Source: JAYPHU01 sp038127535 (lineage in GTDB: Bacteria; Pseudomonadota; Alphaproteobacteria; Rhodospirillales; UBA2165). From it: DNA of 64,000 nt. Each line of letters opens with the position of its first letter. Position 1 is the stretch's first letter. The stretch covers positions 1 through 64,000 of the forward strand of contig JAYPHU010000013.1 in the NCBI GenBank assembly GCA_038127535.1. The letters run 5' to 3'. This document shows, piece after piece, positions 26,673 through 33,985 of the stretch. A program made the translations under genes and the position numbers. Below the pieces are notes generated by a model. That model did no database searches. It saw nothing but the letters and a program-made list of their open reading frames with translations, and was not told the DNA's origin.

Positions 26673-27650
26673 ATGGAATTCATGCCGAACTTTCAACTGC
26701 ACCGTCCCGACAATGTGGACGATGCGGTCAAAATCAAAAACGAGAGCGACGAGGCGCTGTTTGTTGCTGGCGGTACCGACATGCTGGTCAATGTGCGCCG
26801 CGGGATCGAACAGCCGAAGAATTTGGTCGACCTGACGGCCATCGCCGCGATGAAGTCGATCACCGAAGACGTTGACGGGCTGCATATCGGCGCGGGCGTC
26901 AGTTTGCGGGAGATCGCCGAGAACGAGCTCATTCAAAACACCTACCCTGCCGTCGCCGAGGCTGCGGCCGCCGTCGCTGGGCCGACACACCAAGAATACG
27001 GGACGCTTGGCGGCAACCTGTGCCTGGATACGCGCTGTCTGTTCTATAACCAAAGTGAATGGTGGCGGCAGAGCAATGATTACTGCTTGAAAGAACGCGG
27101 CGACACTTGCCACGTGGCCCCCGGCGGTAAGCGCTGCTTCGCCGCCTTCTCCGGCGACGTTGCGCCGACCATGCTGGTCTATGATGCCAAGGTCGATCTG
27201 GCGGGCCCGGACGGCGCGCGTCGCATCCCACTGGCCGAGCTTTATAAAAATGATGGGATGGATCACTTGACGCTTAAGCCTGGCGAATTGCTGACCACCG
27301 TCCATCTGCCCAAGGCCTTGGCCGGACAGTCGTCCCGCTATGAAAAGGCGCGGGTCCGGGGCTCCATCGACTTTCCACTGGCCGGCGCCGCCGTGCGTCT
27401 GGTCAAGGGCAAGGACGGCAGCGTCACGGACATGAAGATCGCGCTTACCGGCGTGAACCCCTACCCTCAGGTGGTCACCGGCCTGGATGATCTGATCGGG
27501 GGAAAATTGGGCGAGGCCGAGCTGGACAGAATCCGGGAAACCACCCGCAAACAGGCCAAGCCCATGCGCACCACGACGGTCGCGCCCTGGTACCGCCGCC
27601 GGGTCGTCGGCGCACTAGCCAAACGCCTCGCCGCCGAACTGGCAGGGTAG
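26673..27650 (+). CDS. hcrB: 4-hydroxybenzoyl-CoA reductase, beta (FAD, [4Fe-4S]) subunit
   Basis: 325 aa. FAD-binding motifs: VAGGTDMLVNVRRG (residues 31-44) and TLGGNLCLDTRC (111-122). Between them and the end lies an insertion rich in cysteines: C122, C138, C146 and C155, positions that agree with the ligands I recall for the extra [4Fe-4S] cluster in Thauera aromatica HcrB. This insertion separates HBCR from ordinary CO-dehydrogenase/xanthine-dehydrogenase medium subunits and allows low-potential ferredoxin to feed the enzyme. ATG at 26673 with GGAG upstream; a second ATG lies three codons later. Confidence 0.92.
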   Translation: MEFMPNFQLHRPDNVDDAVKIKNESDEALFVAGGTDMLVNVRRGIEQPKNLVDLTAIAAMKSITEDVDGLHIGAGVSLREIAENELIQNTYPAVAEAAAAVAGPTHQEYGTLGGNLCLDTRCLFYNQSEWWRQSNDYCLKERGDTCHVAPGGKRCFAAFSGDVAPTMLVYDAKVDLAGPDGARRIPLAELYKNDGMDHLTLKPGELLTTVHLPKALAGQSSRYEKARVRGSIDFPLAGAAVRLVKGKDGSVTDMKIALTGVNPYPQVVTGLDDLIGGKLGEAELDRIRETTRKQAKPMRTTTVAPWYRRRVVGALAKRLAAELAG

Positions 27651-27664
27651 GAAACAGCGCCACC

Positions 27665-28474
27665 ATGAAACGTCTACTCGTAGGCGTGATGCTGGCTTGG
27701 ACGCTCGCCCTCCCCGTTCGGGCTGAGACCTACATCACCGTCGCCTCCACGACCTCCACGGCGAATTCCGGGCTATTCGATTATCTGTTGCCCAAGTTCA
27801 CCCGGAAGACCGGCATCGAGGTCCGCGTCGTTGCGGTCGGCACCGGTCAGGCGATCCGGATCGCGCGCAACGGCGACGCGGATGTTCTGTTCGTCCATCA
27901 CCGGTCATCGGAAGAAAAGTTTGTCGCCGACGGCTTCGGGGTGAAGCGCCATGGGGTGATGTACAACGATTTCGTCATTATCGGCCCGAAGATCGACCCG
28001 GCCGGGGTCAAAGGCTGCGAGAGCGCTCCCCTTGCGCTGGATAAAATCGCCGCCGGTCGACACCCCTTTACCTCCCGCGGCGATGACAGCGGCACCCACA
28101 AGCGGGAACAAAGTCTTTGGAAACGCTCCGCCGTCAAGTCATCCGCGCCCACCGGAAGCTGGTACCGCAGCACCGGCTCCGGCATGGGAGCGACGTTGAA
28201 TATGGCGGCAGCGATGGATGCCTATGCGCTCGCCGACCGGGGCACCTGGATCAGCTTCAAGAACAAACAGACCTTGGCCGTCCTATGCGAGGGCGACCCG
28301 GCGCTATTCAATCCTTACGGGTTGATATTGGTGAACCCGGCCCGCCACAGCCACGTAAAGGCACAGGAAGGCCAGGCGTTTATTGATTGGCTGGTATCAG
28401 AAGCGGGACAAGCCGCAATCAGCGGCTTTACGCTAAATGGTCAGAAGCTCTTCACACCGGGGACGGCCAATTAG
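27665..28474 (+). CDS. tupA: TupA-like tungstate/molybdate-binding periplasmic protein
   Basis: 269 aa with a Sec signal peptide (residues 1-20, cut after PVRA). The mature start TYITVASTTSTANSGLFDYL carries the TTSTxxSGL oxyanion-binding signature of TupA. Further family motifs: GTGQAIRIARNGDADVLFVH and SRGDDSGTH. It lies 14 bases after hcrB, no tupB or tupC follows, and the next gene is on the other strand. Supplying molybdate (or tungstate) for the molybdenum reductase is the natural reading. The transporter's membrane and ATPase parts must come from elsewhere. Confidence 0.85.
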   Translation: MKRLLVGVMLAWTLALPVRAETYITVASTTSTANSGLFDYLLPKFTRKTGIEVRVVAVGTGQAIRIARNGDADVLFVHHRSSEEKFVADGFGVKRHGVMYNDFVIIGPKIDPAGVKGCESAPLALDKIAAGRHPFTSRGDDSGTHKREQSLWKRSAVKSSAPTGSWYRSTGSGMGATLNMAAAMDAYALADRGTWISFKNKQTLAVLCEGDPALFNPYGLILVNPARHSHVKAQEGQAFIDWLVSEAGQAAISGFTLNGQKLFTPGTAN

Positions 28475-28485
28475 CCGTTTACCCC

Positions 28486-29013
28486 TTAGGCCACCATATT
28501 GCGCGCTTCTTCGTAATCATACTCGTCATTTTGCCGGTTAGGTTCGCCCATGGGCTCCACCCGGTCGCGGCGGTCGGGACCGAAATACTTGTCTGCGTCC
28601 ACGAACGGCGGGGAGTTTTCGATCAGTGACTTCAACCGGTTGAACAGGAGGTGCGCCGACAATGGCGTGGCCAGGAACTCGGTCGTGCCGGCATCCCGCG
28701 CGCGAAATACCTCATGGGCCTCCGTGTGGGAGGAAATCATGATGATCGGCAGGAAACGATCCACCTCGGCTTCGCCGGCCCGAATTTTTTCGATCAACTC
28801 CAAGCCGTTGACCGGCTCCATCATATAATCGGTGATCAAAATATCGGGCTGAAAATACGGCAGAATACGGAGCGCCTTTTCGCCGTTTTGCGTCTGTTGG
28901 ATATCCTTGAACCCCAACTCCCGCAGAATGTCCCGCAGGACCTCCCGCATGGGCTCATGATCATCCACCAGCAGGACCCGAAGTTCACTGAAGTTGTAAG
29001 CGTTGTTAGTCAT
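28486..29013 (-). CDS. Single-domain response regulator (REC) with altered switch lysine
   Basis: 175 aa from the ATG at 29013 (MTNNAYNFSELRVLLVDD); an earlier frame start at 29160 is mostly intergenic. The receiver domain has the acidic pair VDD, phospho-acceptor Asp in LITDYMMEPVNG, and the switch Ser in IMISSHTE. The nearly invariant lysine of the KP motif is replaced: EFLATPLS. The C-terminal tail has YFGPDRRDR, common in alphaproteobacterial stand-alone receivers of this type. No output domain, so it acts by protein contact. No kinase is adjacent. Confidence 0.85.
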   Translation of the reverse strand: MTNNAYNFSELRVLLVDDHEPMREVLRDILRELGFKDIQQTQNGEKALRILPYFQPDILITDYMMEPVNGLELIEKIRAGEAEVDRFLPIIMISSHTEAHEVFRARDAGTTEFLATPLSAHLLFNRLKSLIENSPPFVDADKYFGPDRRDRVEPMGEPNRQNDEYDYEEARNMVA

Positions 29014-29214
29014 CGTCGCATCCCCACTCACGTTTTCAGAGCTGCATCCGGCTGGGGCATTGTTCTTTTTATGCAACCGGAAACACTCTATCGGTCCGGA
29101 AAAGGTAACAACGGTATGTAAATGGCCATCGCTCATGATGTGACAAAATTGTAAACCCATGTTTCAATCGACCGGCGGGCCTTAAATTGAGTCTGGCCCC
29201 GCACCGAAATCTGG

Positions 29215-29236
29215 ATTAGTTTAGACTTAAACTAAT
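29215..29236. promoter_or_regulatory. Perfect 9-base dyad upstream of gcdH
   Basis: ATTAGTTTA at 29215-29223 and TAAACTAAT at 29228-29236 are perfect inverted copies separated by GACT. The dyad ends 23 bases before the gcdH ATG, in the divergent region between the response regulator and gcdH. A repressor operator (TetR, LysR or GntR type) is likely; no regulator gene is adjacent. Confidence 0.6.
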
Positions 29237-29259
29237 TTGACAGCGCGCAGAGGAAGACC

Positions 29260-30441
29260 ATGGCAGATAAAGTTCAATTCCAATGGGACGATCCGTTCTT
29301 TTTCGATGACCAGCTCAGCGAGGAAGAGCGCCTGGTTCGCGACACCGCGCGGGATTACGCCCAGGACAAGCTCATGCCCCGGGTGCTGGAAATGCACCGG
29401 AACGAGAGCTTCGACCGGGATATCTTCTATGAAATGGGCGAGCTGGGCCTGTTCGCCACGACTATCCCCGAGGAATATGGCGGGGCTGATCTCAATAACG
29501 TCTGTTACGGGCTGGTGACCCGCGAGATCGAGCGCGCGGATTCCGGATACCGCTCGATGCTGAGTGTGCAGGCGTCGCTGGTCATGCACCCGATCTACGC
29601 CTATGGCAGCGAGGAACAAAAGCAAAAGTACCTCCCTCGCCTGGCGACCGGCGAGATAATCGGCTGCTTCGGCCTGACCGAGCCGGATCACGGCTCCGAT
29701 CCGGGTGGTATGAAAACCCGTGCGGAGAAAACATCTGACGGCTACCTGTTGACAGGCAACAAAATGTGGATTTCCAACTCCCCGGTCGCCGATGTGTTTG
29801 TCGTCTGGGCCAAACTGGACGGTGTGATCCGGGGCTTCATTCTGGAAAAAGGCATGAAAGGCCTGAGCGCACCGAAGATCGAGGGCAAGTTCTCACTCCG
29901 CACCTCGGTCACCGGCGAAGTGGTCATGGATCAGGTGCCGGTGCCGGAAGAAAACCTGCTGCCGGGCATCGCCGGGCTGGGCGGCCCGTTCGGCTGTTTG
30001 AACAAGGCGCGCTACGGCATCGCCTGGGGCACTTTGGGTGCAGCGGAATTCTGCTGGCACGCGGCTCGGCAATATACGCTGGACCGCTCCCAGTTCGGCC
30101 GGCCGCTCGCCGCCAACCAGCTCATCCAGAAAAAGCTCGCCGATATGCAGACGGAAATTACCTTGGGTCTTCAATCCGTTCTGCGGCTGGGCCGGCTTCT
30201 CGACGAAGACCGGTGTCCGCCGGAAAACATCTCCCTGATGAAGCGGAACAATGCCGGCAAAGCGCTAGATATCGCGCGGATGTCCCGAGACATGCATGGC
30301 GGCAACGGCATCGTTGATGAGTTCCACGTGATCCGGCATCTGATGAATCTGGAAACGGTGAACACCTACGAGGGCACCCACGACGTGCACGCGCTGATCC
30401 TGGGCCGCGCGCAAACGGGCCTCCAGGCCTTTACCGGTTAA
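29260..30441 (+). CDS. gcdH: Glutaryl-CoA dehydrogenase
   Basis: 393 aa, acyl-CoA dehydrogenase fold. Features of the glutaryl-CoA group: ADSGYRSMLSVQASLVM near residue 94, GCFGLTEPDHGSDPGGM near 138, and the C-terminal NTYEGTHDVHALILGRAQTG carrying the catalytic glutamate. It oxidatively decarboxylates glutaryl-CoA to crotonyl-CoA, part of lysine/tryptophan breakdown and of the anaerobic benzoyl-CoA lower pathway. The box pathway itself does not need it, so its position just outside the aromatic cluster may be coincidental. Monocistronic, ended by a hairpin at 30463-30489. Confidence 0.93.
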   Translation: MADKVQFQWDDPFFFDDQLSEEERLVRDTARDYAQDKLMPRVLEMHRNESFDRDIFYEMGELGLFATTIPEEYGGADLNNVCYGLVTREIERADSGYRSMLSVQASLVMHPIYAYGSEEQKQKYLPRLATGEIIGCFGLTEPDHGSDPGGMKTRAEKTSDGYLLTGNKMWISNSPVADVFVVWAKLDGVIRGFILEKGMKGLSAPKIEGKFSLRTSVTGEVVMDQVPVPEENLLPGIAGLGGPFGCLNKARYGIAWGTLGAAEFCWHAARQYTLDRSQFGRPLAANQLIQKKLADMQTEITLGLQSVLRLGRLLDEDRCPPENISLMKRNNAGKALDIARMSRDMHGGNGIVDEFHVIRHLMNLETVNTYEGTHDVHALILGRAQTGLQAFTG

Positions 30442-30462
30442 AATTTCGGGATTGAAGAGAAA

Positions 30463-30489
30463 GGGCGGGCGCAGGGTGGCGTCCGCCCT
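30463..30489. terminator. Bidirectional terminator between gcdH and the RTX gene
   Basis: GGGCGGGCG and CGTCCGCCC form a nine-base stem with one mismatch around AGGGTGG region, followed on the plus strand by TGTTCTTCT and on the minus strand by TTTCTCTTC. It lies between two convergent genes and could end both. Confidence 0.6.
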
Positions 30490-30495
30490 GTTCTT

Positions 30496-31012
30496 CTACT
30501 GGTTATCGTCGAAGGGAATCACCACACCGCCATCGGGCGAGGCTGTCACCGAATAGCTGGTCAGCTCGTCCGCATCGACGCGATCCAACGTGATCTCGGT
30601 ATCGCCGCTGCAGATAGTGATCACCGTATCCTTGCCGCTCTGGGCGATGGAGATATTGTCGAGATCAATATACTCGCCTTCAAACTTGATGATGTCACCC
30701 AGCTTGAAGTCGGTGATACGGTGCGAACCGTTATCCCGGCGGAAGACAAACGTGTCGTTGCCCTTGCCGCCGGTCAGNNNNNNNNNNNNNNNNNNNNNNN
30801 NNNNNNNNNNNNNNNNNNNNNNNNNNNNNNNNNNNNNNNNNNNNNNNNNNNNNNNNNNNNNNNNNNNNNNNNNNNNNGCCGGTCAGGACGTCATCGCCGC
30901 CACCGCCCCTTAGGATATCGTCGCCGAGACCGCCATCGAGCACATCGTCGCCGTTGTTTCCCATCAGACGGTCGTTATCGGCACCGCCATCCAGGACATC
31001 CGATTGTCCATC
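30496..31012 (-). CDS. RTX-type calcium-binding protein, C-terminal fragment across the gap
   Basis: Partial. Minus strand right of the gap reads RTX nonapeptides (GADNDRLMGNNGDDVLDGG, then GLGDDILRGGGGDDVLTG). Left of the gap it resumes with LTGGKGNDTFVFRRDNG and ends at a TAG (30496-30498). Calcium-binding GGxGxDx repeats with a C-terminal domain of this kind are typical of type-I-secreted proteins. The 100-N gap interrupts the gene, and its upstream part disappears near 31005 where a cyclase sequence on the opposite strand begins. The 5' end is therefore missing, by misassembly or by real rearrangement. Confidence 0.7.
30778..30877. other. Assembly gap (100 N)
   Basis: Exactly 100 unresolved bases, the conventional length for a gap of unknown size. 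It lies inside RTX repeats, which explains why assembly stopped there. True length is unknown, so distances across it are not reliable. Confidence 0.99.
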
Positions 31013-31300
31013 CGTATCGGGCTGAACACCGGCCCGGTGATTGCCGGCAATGTGGGCGGCGGCGGCCGACAAAGTTATACCGTCCATGGGGACGCGGTGA
31101 ACCTGGCGGCGCGATTGGAGGCAGTGAACAAGGATCACGACACCAAAATTCTGCTCAGCGGTGAATTAGCCCGGCTCTCGAGTGAAACAGAGCTCGCACG
31201 CGTGGGCGAAACGGATATCCGCGGCTTGAGTGAACCCGTTGCCCTCTATACTTTAGGTCAAGAGCCCACGCCTCCGGAACCGGAAGACCAAAGGACATGA
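31004..31300 (+). pseudogene. Class III adenylate/guanylate cyclase, C-terminal fragment
   Basis: About 98 aa readable: IRIGLNTGPVIAGNVGGG, then YTVHGDAVNLAARLEAVNK, the second half of a class III cyclase catalytic domain. The first half (metal-binding aspartates and any sensor domain) is missing because the sequence switches to RTX repeats of the opposite strand near 31005. The 3' end is natural: its stop overlaps the next gene's ATG (ATGA), so the intact gene was probably cotranscribed with the ATPase at 31297. Truncated by misassembly or rearrangement; no true start is visible (TTG at 31004 only opens the frame). Confidence 0.75.
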
Positions 31301-32076
31301 CCAGCAGCCAGCCCAAAATTGTCGTGGAAGGCGTCACCAAACGATTTGGCGACCATCAGATTTTCGACGGTGTTGATCTGAAGGTCAATGTCGGCGAGTC
31401 CGTGGTCCTGATCGGCGGTTCAGCCAGCGGCAAGACCCTGCTGTTCAAATGCATCTTGGGCCTGATCACACCGGATGGCGGCAGCATCCGTATCGACGGA
31501 CAGGAAACCATCGGACTGCCGGCCAAGGAACGGCGCGCCCTATTCGATCGGACCGGCATGCTGTTCCAACAATCGGCTTTGTTCGACAGCCAGACCGTCT
31601 CGGAGAACATCGCCTTCCGCCTGCTCCAAGATAAATCCATCAGCCGCGAGGAGGCGAAATCCCGCGCCGTAGATAAACTGGTCTCCGTCGGCATGACCCC
31701 GGACGTGGGCGAACTTCTGCCCTCGGAAATCTCGGGCGGCATGCAAAAACGCGTCGGCTTCGCCCGCGCCATCGCCAATGACCCGGAGATCGTCTTATTG
31801 GATGAACCCACCGCCGGTCTTGATCCGATCATGACCAATATCGTCAGCGATCTGATCCTGGACGGCGTGCATCAGCTTGGCGCGACGGTTCTATCCATCA
31901 CCAGCGACATGACCAGCGCCCGCAAGATCGCCGACCGGATTGCCATGCTACATGGCGGCAAGATCATCTGGTTTGGGCCCAAGGATCAGGTCGATGACTC
32001 CGGCAATCCCTACCTGGATCAGTTTATTCATAACCGGGCGGAAGGTCCCATCAAGATGGCGGTCAACGCCGCGTAA
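31297..32076 (+). CDS. MlaF-like ABC transporter ATPase
   Basis: 259 aa. Walker A GGSASGKT (residues about 36-43), Q-loop LFQQSALFDSQTVSENIAF, signature SGGMQKRVG, Walker B IVLLDEPTAGLDPI. The SALFD and GGMQKR segments are characteristic of the MlaF/Ttg2A family that drives phospholipid transport between membranes. No permease (MlaE) or MlaD gene is next to it, so partners must be encoded elsewhere or lost at the scaffold gap. Starts by a 4-base overlap with the cyclase fragment and is followed by an amidotransferase gene after 11 bases. Confidence 0.85.
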   Translation: MTSSQPKIVVEGVTKRFGDHQIFDGVDLKVNVGESVVLIGGSASGKTLLFKCILGLITPDGGSIRIDGQETIGLPAKERRALFDRTGMLFQQSALFDSQTVSENIAFRLLQDKSISREEAKSRAVDKLVSVGMTPDVGELLPSEISGGMQKRVGFARAIANDPEIVLLDEPTAGLDPIMTNIVSDLILDGVHQLGATVLSITSDMTSARKIADRIAMLHGGKIIWFGPKDQVDDSGNPYLDQFIHNRAEGPIKMAVNAA

Positions 32077-32087
32077 GTAGTAGAACC

Positions 32088-32870
32088 ATGTCCAAATCCT
32101 CAGACCGCCCCGTCATCGGCATTGCCGCAAGCCTGATTCAGCACGATGGAAATCAGATGGCAGCCCATTCCGTGGGGCAGCGCTATGTCGAGTCCCTGGA
32201 GACATTTTCCGATTGCCTGCCGGTGATCATCCCGGCCCGCGCCGACCATTATGATTTCAAGGAACTGCTGTCCCACTTTGACGGGATCGTGCTCACCGGC
32301 GGGCGCGCCAACGTGGAACCTCACCATTACGACGGCCCGCCCTTCCCCGAGGATGAGCCGATCGATCCGGCGCGGGACGACCTGGCTCTGTCTCTAGTCC
32401 GCGCGTGCGTTGATCATAAAATGCCGGTCTTCGGGTCTTGCCGGGGCCTGCAGGAAATGAATGTGGCCTTGGGCGGCTCCCTGCACTACCGCATCCACAC
32501 CCTGGAGGGCAAAAATGATCACCGCATGCCGCGCCACGAAGGCGTGACCCGCGAGGAAATCTTTGCCCTCCGGCATACGATCCAACTCACGCGGGGCGGG
32601 TTGTTCGAAAGTCTCGTCGGCCAGGATCGGTTCGACGTGAACACCCTACACGGCCAAGGCATCGACCGGCTGGCGGACGATTTCGAGGTCGAGGCCATCA
32701 CCGTCGAAGACGAGATCATTGAGGGCATCCGCCTAAAGAACGACGAGACCTTCACCATCGGCGTGCAATGGCATGCCGAGTGGTATCCTGAGAAAGACGA
32801 ACATCTGCTTTCCCGCCGGCTGTATGAGGAATTCGGCAAAGCCGCCCGAGACTATCAGCAGCGGAAATAA
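32088..32870 (+). CDS. Gamma-glutamyl-GABA hydrolase-like class I amidotransferase (PuuD-type)
   Basis: 260 aa, peptidase C26 fold. FDGIVLTGGRANVEPHHY near residue 62 and the nucleophile elbow VFGSCRGLQEMNVALGG near 112 are typical of PuuD-like gamma-glutamyl hydrolases; the late GVQWHAEWYPE supplies the catalytic His and Glu. Cytoplasmic. It would cleave gamma-glutamyl amides such as gamma-glutamyl-GABA in polyamine breakdown, but no puu genes are near, so the substrate is open. Second of a three-gene plus-strand run (ATPase, hydrolase, GST), with 11-base spacings. Confidence 0.87.
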   Translation: MSKSSDRPVIGIAASLIQHDGNQMAAHSVGQRYVESLETFSDCLPVIIPARADHYDFKELLSHFDGIVLTGGRANVEPHHYDGPPFPEDEPIDPARDDLALSLVRACVDHKMPVFGSCRGLQEMNVALGGSLHYRIHTLEGKNDHRMPRHEGVTREEIFALRHTIQLTRGGLFESLVGQDRFDVNTLHGQGIDRLADDFEVEAITVEDEIIEGIRLKNDETFTIGVQWHAEWYPEKDEHLLSRRLYEEFGKAARDYQQRK

Positions 32871-32881
32871 GGAGGGAACCC

Positions 32882-33859
32882 ATGGGCCAGATGATTGACG
32901 GCGTTTGGAGCAAAGAAAACATCTTCACTGAGATCGAAGCCGACGGCAGCTATCAGAAGAAGCCGTCCTTCTTTCGCGGTCACGTCACCGCCGACGGTGC
33001 GGACGGTTTCAAGGCGGAGCCGGGACGCTACATTCTATACAATTCCATGGCCTGCCCGTGGGCGCAACGTGCGGTGTTGTTCCGCTCTCTCAAGCTCCTG
33101 GAAGACATCGTGCCCATGTTCAACACGCGCCAGAACCCGGACGGCGGCGGCTGGTGGTTCGGGGGCGAAAAACACAAAGTGCCCGGTACCGATGTTGAGG
33201 TTCAGTTCCTGCATGAAATCTATGCCCTTGCGGACAGTAACTATACCGGCAAGGTCACCGTCCCGACCCTGTGGGATAGCCACAAAAAGACCGTGGTGAA
33301 CAACGAGTCCTCCGAGATCATCCGCATGTTCAACTCGGCCTTCGTCGACTTCGCACCGGCAACACCGGACATGTATCCGGAGGCGCTGCGCCCAGAGATT
33401 GACTCCATGAACGAAAAGATCCTGCGGGGCGTCAACGACGCCGTAAACGGCTGCGGCCGGGTGACCGACCAGGACGCCTATGAACGGGCTTATGATTTGT
33501 TGTTCAAGTCCCTGGACGAACTCGAAGACCTGTTGGGCCGGCAGAAATATCTCTGCGGCGATGTCCAGACCGAGGCCGACTGGCGGCTGTTCCCCACCCT
33601 GGTCCGCTTCGATGCGATCTACTATGTCGGCTACAAGTGCAACAAGCGCCGGATCGAGGACTATCCCAACCTATCCAACTACGTCCGCGATCTGTTCCAG
33701 ACGCCCGGCATTTCCAACACCTGCGACGTCTCAGAGATGAAGCGCCTGGTCTACAGCAAGGGCGGGCCCATCCCGGCCTCTAACGGGGTCGTGCCCAAGG
33801 GCCCGGACAGCGACTTCTCCCGCCCCCACGACCGGGACCGGTTTGCCGCCGCAGCCTGA
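32882..33859 (+). CDS. Glutathionyl-hydroquinone reductase-like glutathione S-transferase (Xi class)
   Basis: 325 aa, the length of YqjG/ECM4 proteins. NSMACPWAQRAVLFRSL near residue 55 carries the catalytic cysteine in the CPWA motif. VVNNESSEIIRMFNSAF matches the glutathione-binding motif, followed by a helical C-terminal domain with the YVGYKCNKRRIEDYPNL segment. It reduces glutathionyl-hydroquinones and so could protect against quinones formed from aromatic catabolism, though it sits 5 kb beyond the aromatic genes. GGAGGGAA ribosome site before ATG 32882. Confidence 0.92.
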   Translation: MGQMIDGVWSKENIFTEIEADGSYQKKPSFFRGHVTADGADGFKAEPGRYILYNSMACPWAQRAVLFRSLKLLEDIVPMFNTRQNPDGGGWWFGGEKHKVPGTDVEVQFLHEIYALADSNYTGKVTVPTLWDSHKKTVVNNESSEIIRMFNSAFVDFAPATPDMYPEALRPEIDSMNEKILRGVNDAVNGCGRVTDQDAYERAYDLLFKSLDELEDLLGRQKYLCGDVQTEADWRLFPTLVRFDAIYYVGYKCNKRRIEDYPNLSNYVRDLFQTPGISNTCDVSEMKRLVYSKGGPIPASNGVVPKGPDSDFSRPHDRDRFAAAA

Positions 33860-33985
33860 GGAGAGACCAGAGGGCGACGGGCTTGACGGCTTAGGTGGAT
33901 AACGGCGCAACTCTGGCAAAAGTTGGCGCAGACCGCGACCCGAGCGCGCTAACAAATTAAAACTAACTCCCTTAAAAAGGGTGAG

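Noticed and set aside
28387..28629. 80-codon open frame at the tupA end
   Set aside because: It lies in another frame of tupA and antisense to the response regulator.
33940..33985. Short CCCTT/AAGGG hairpin after the GST and propeller genes
   Set aside because: The stem is only five bases and AT-flanked; too weak to list as a terminator.
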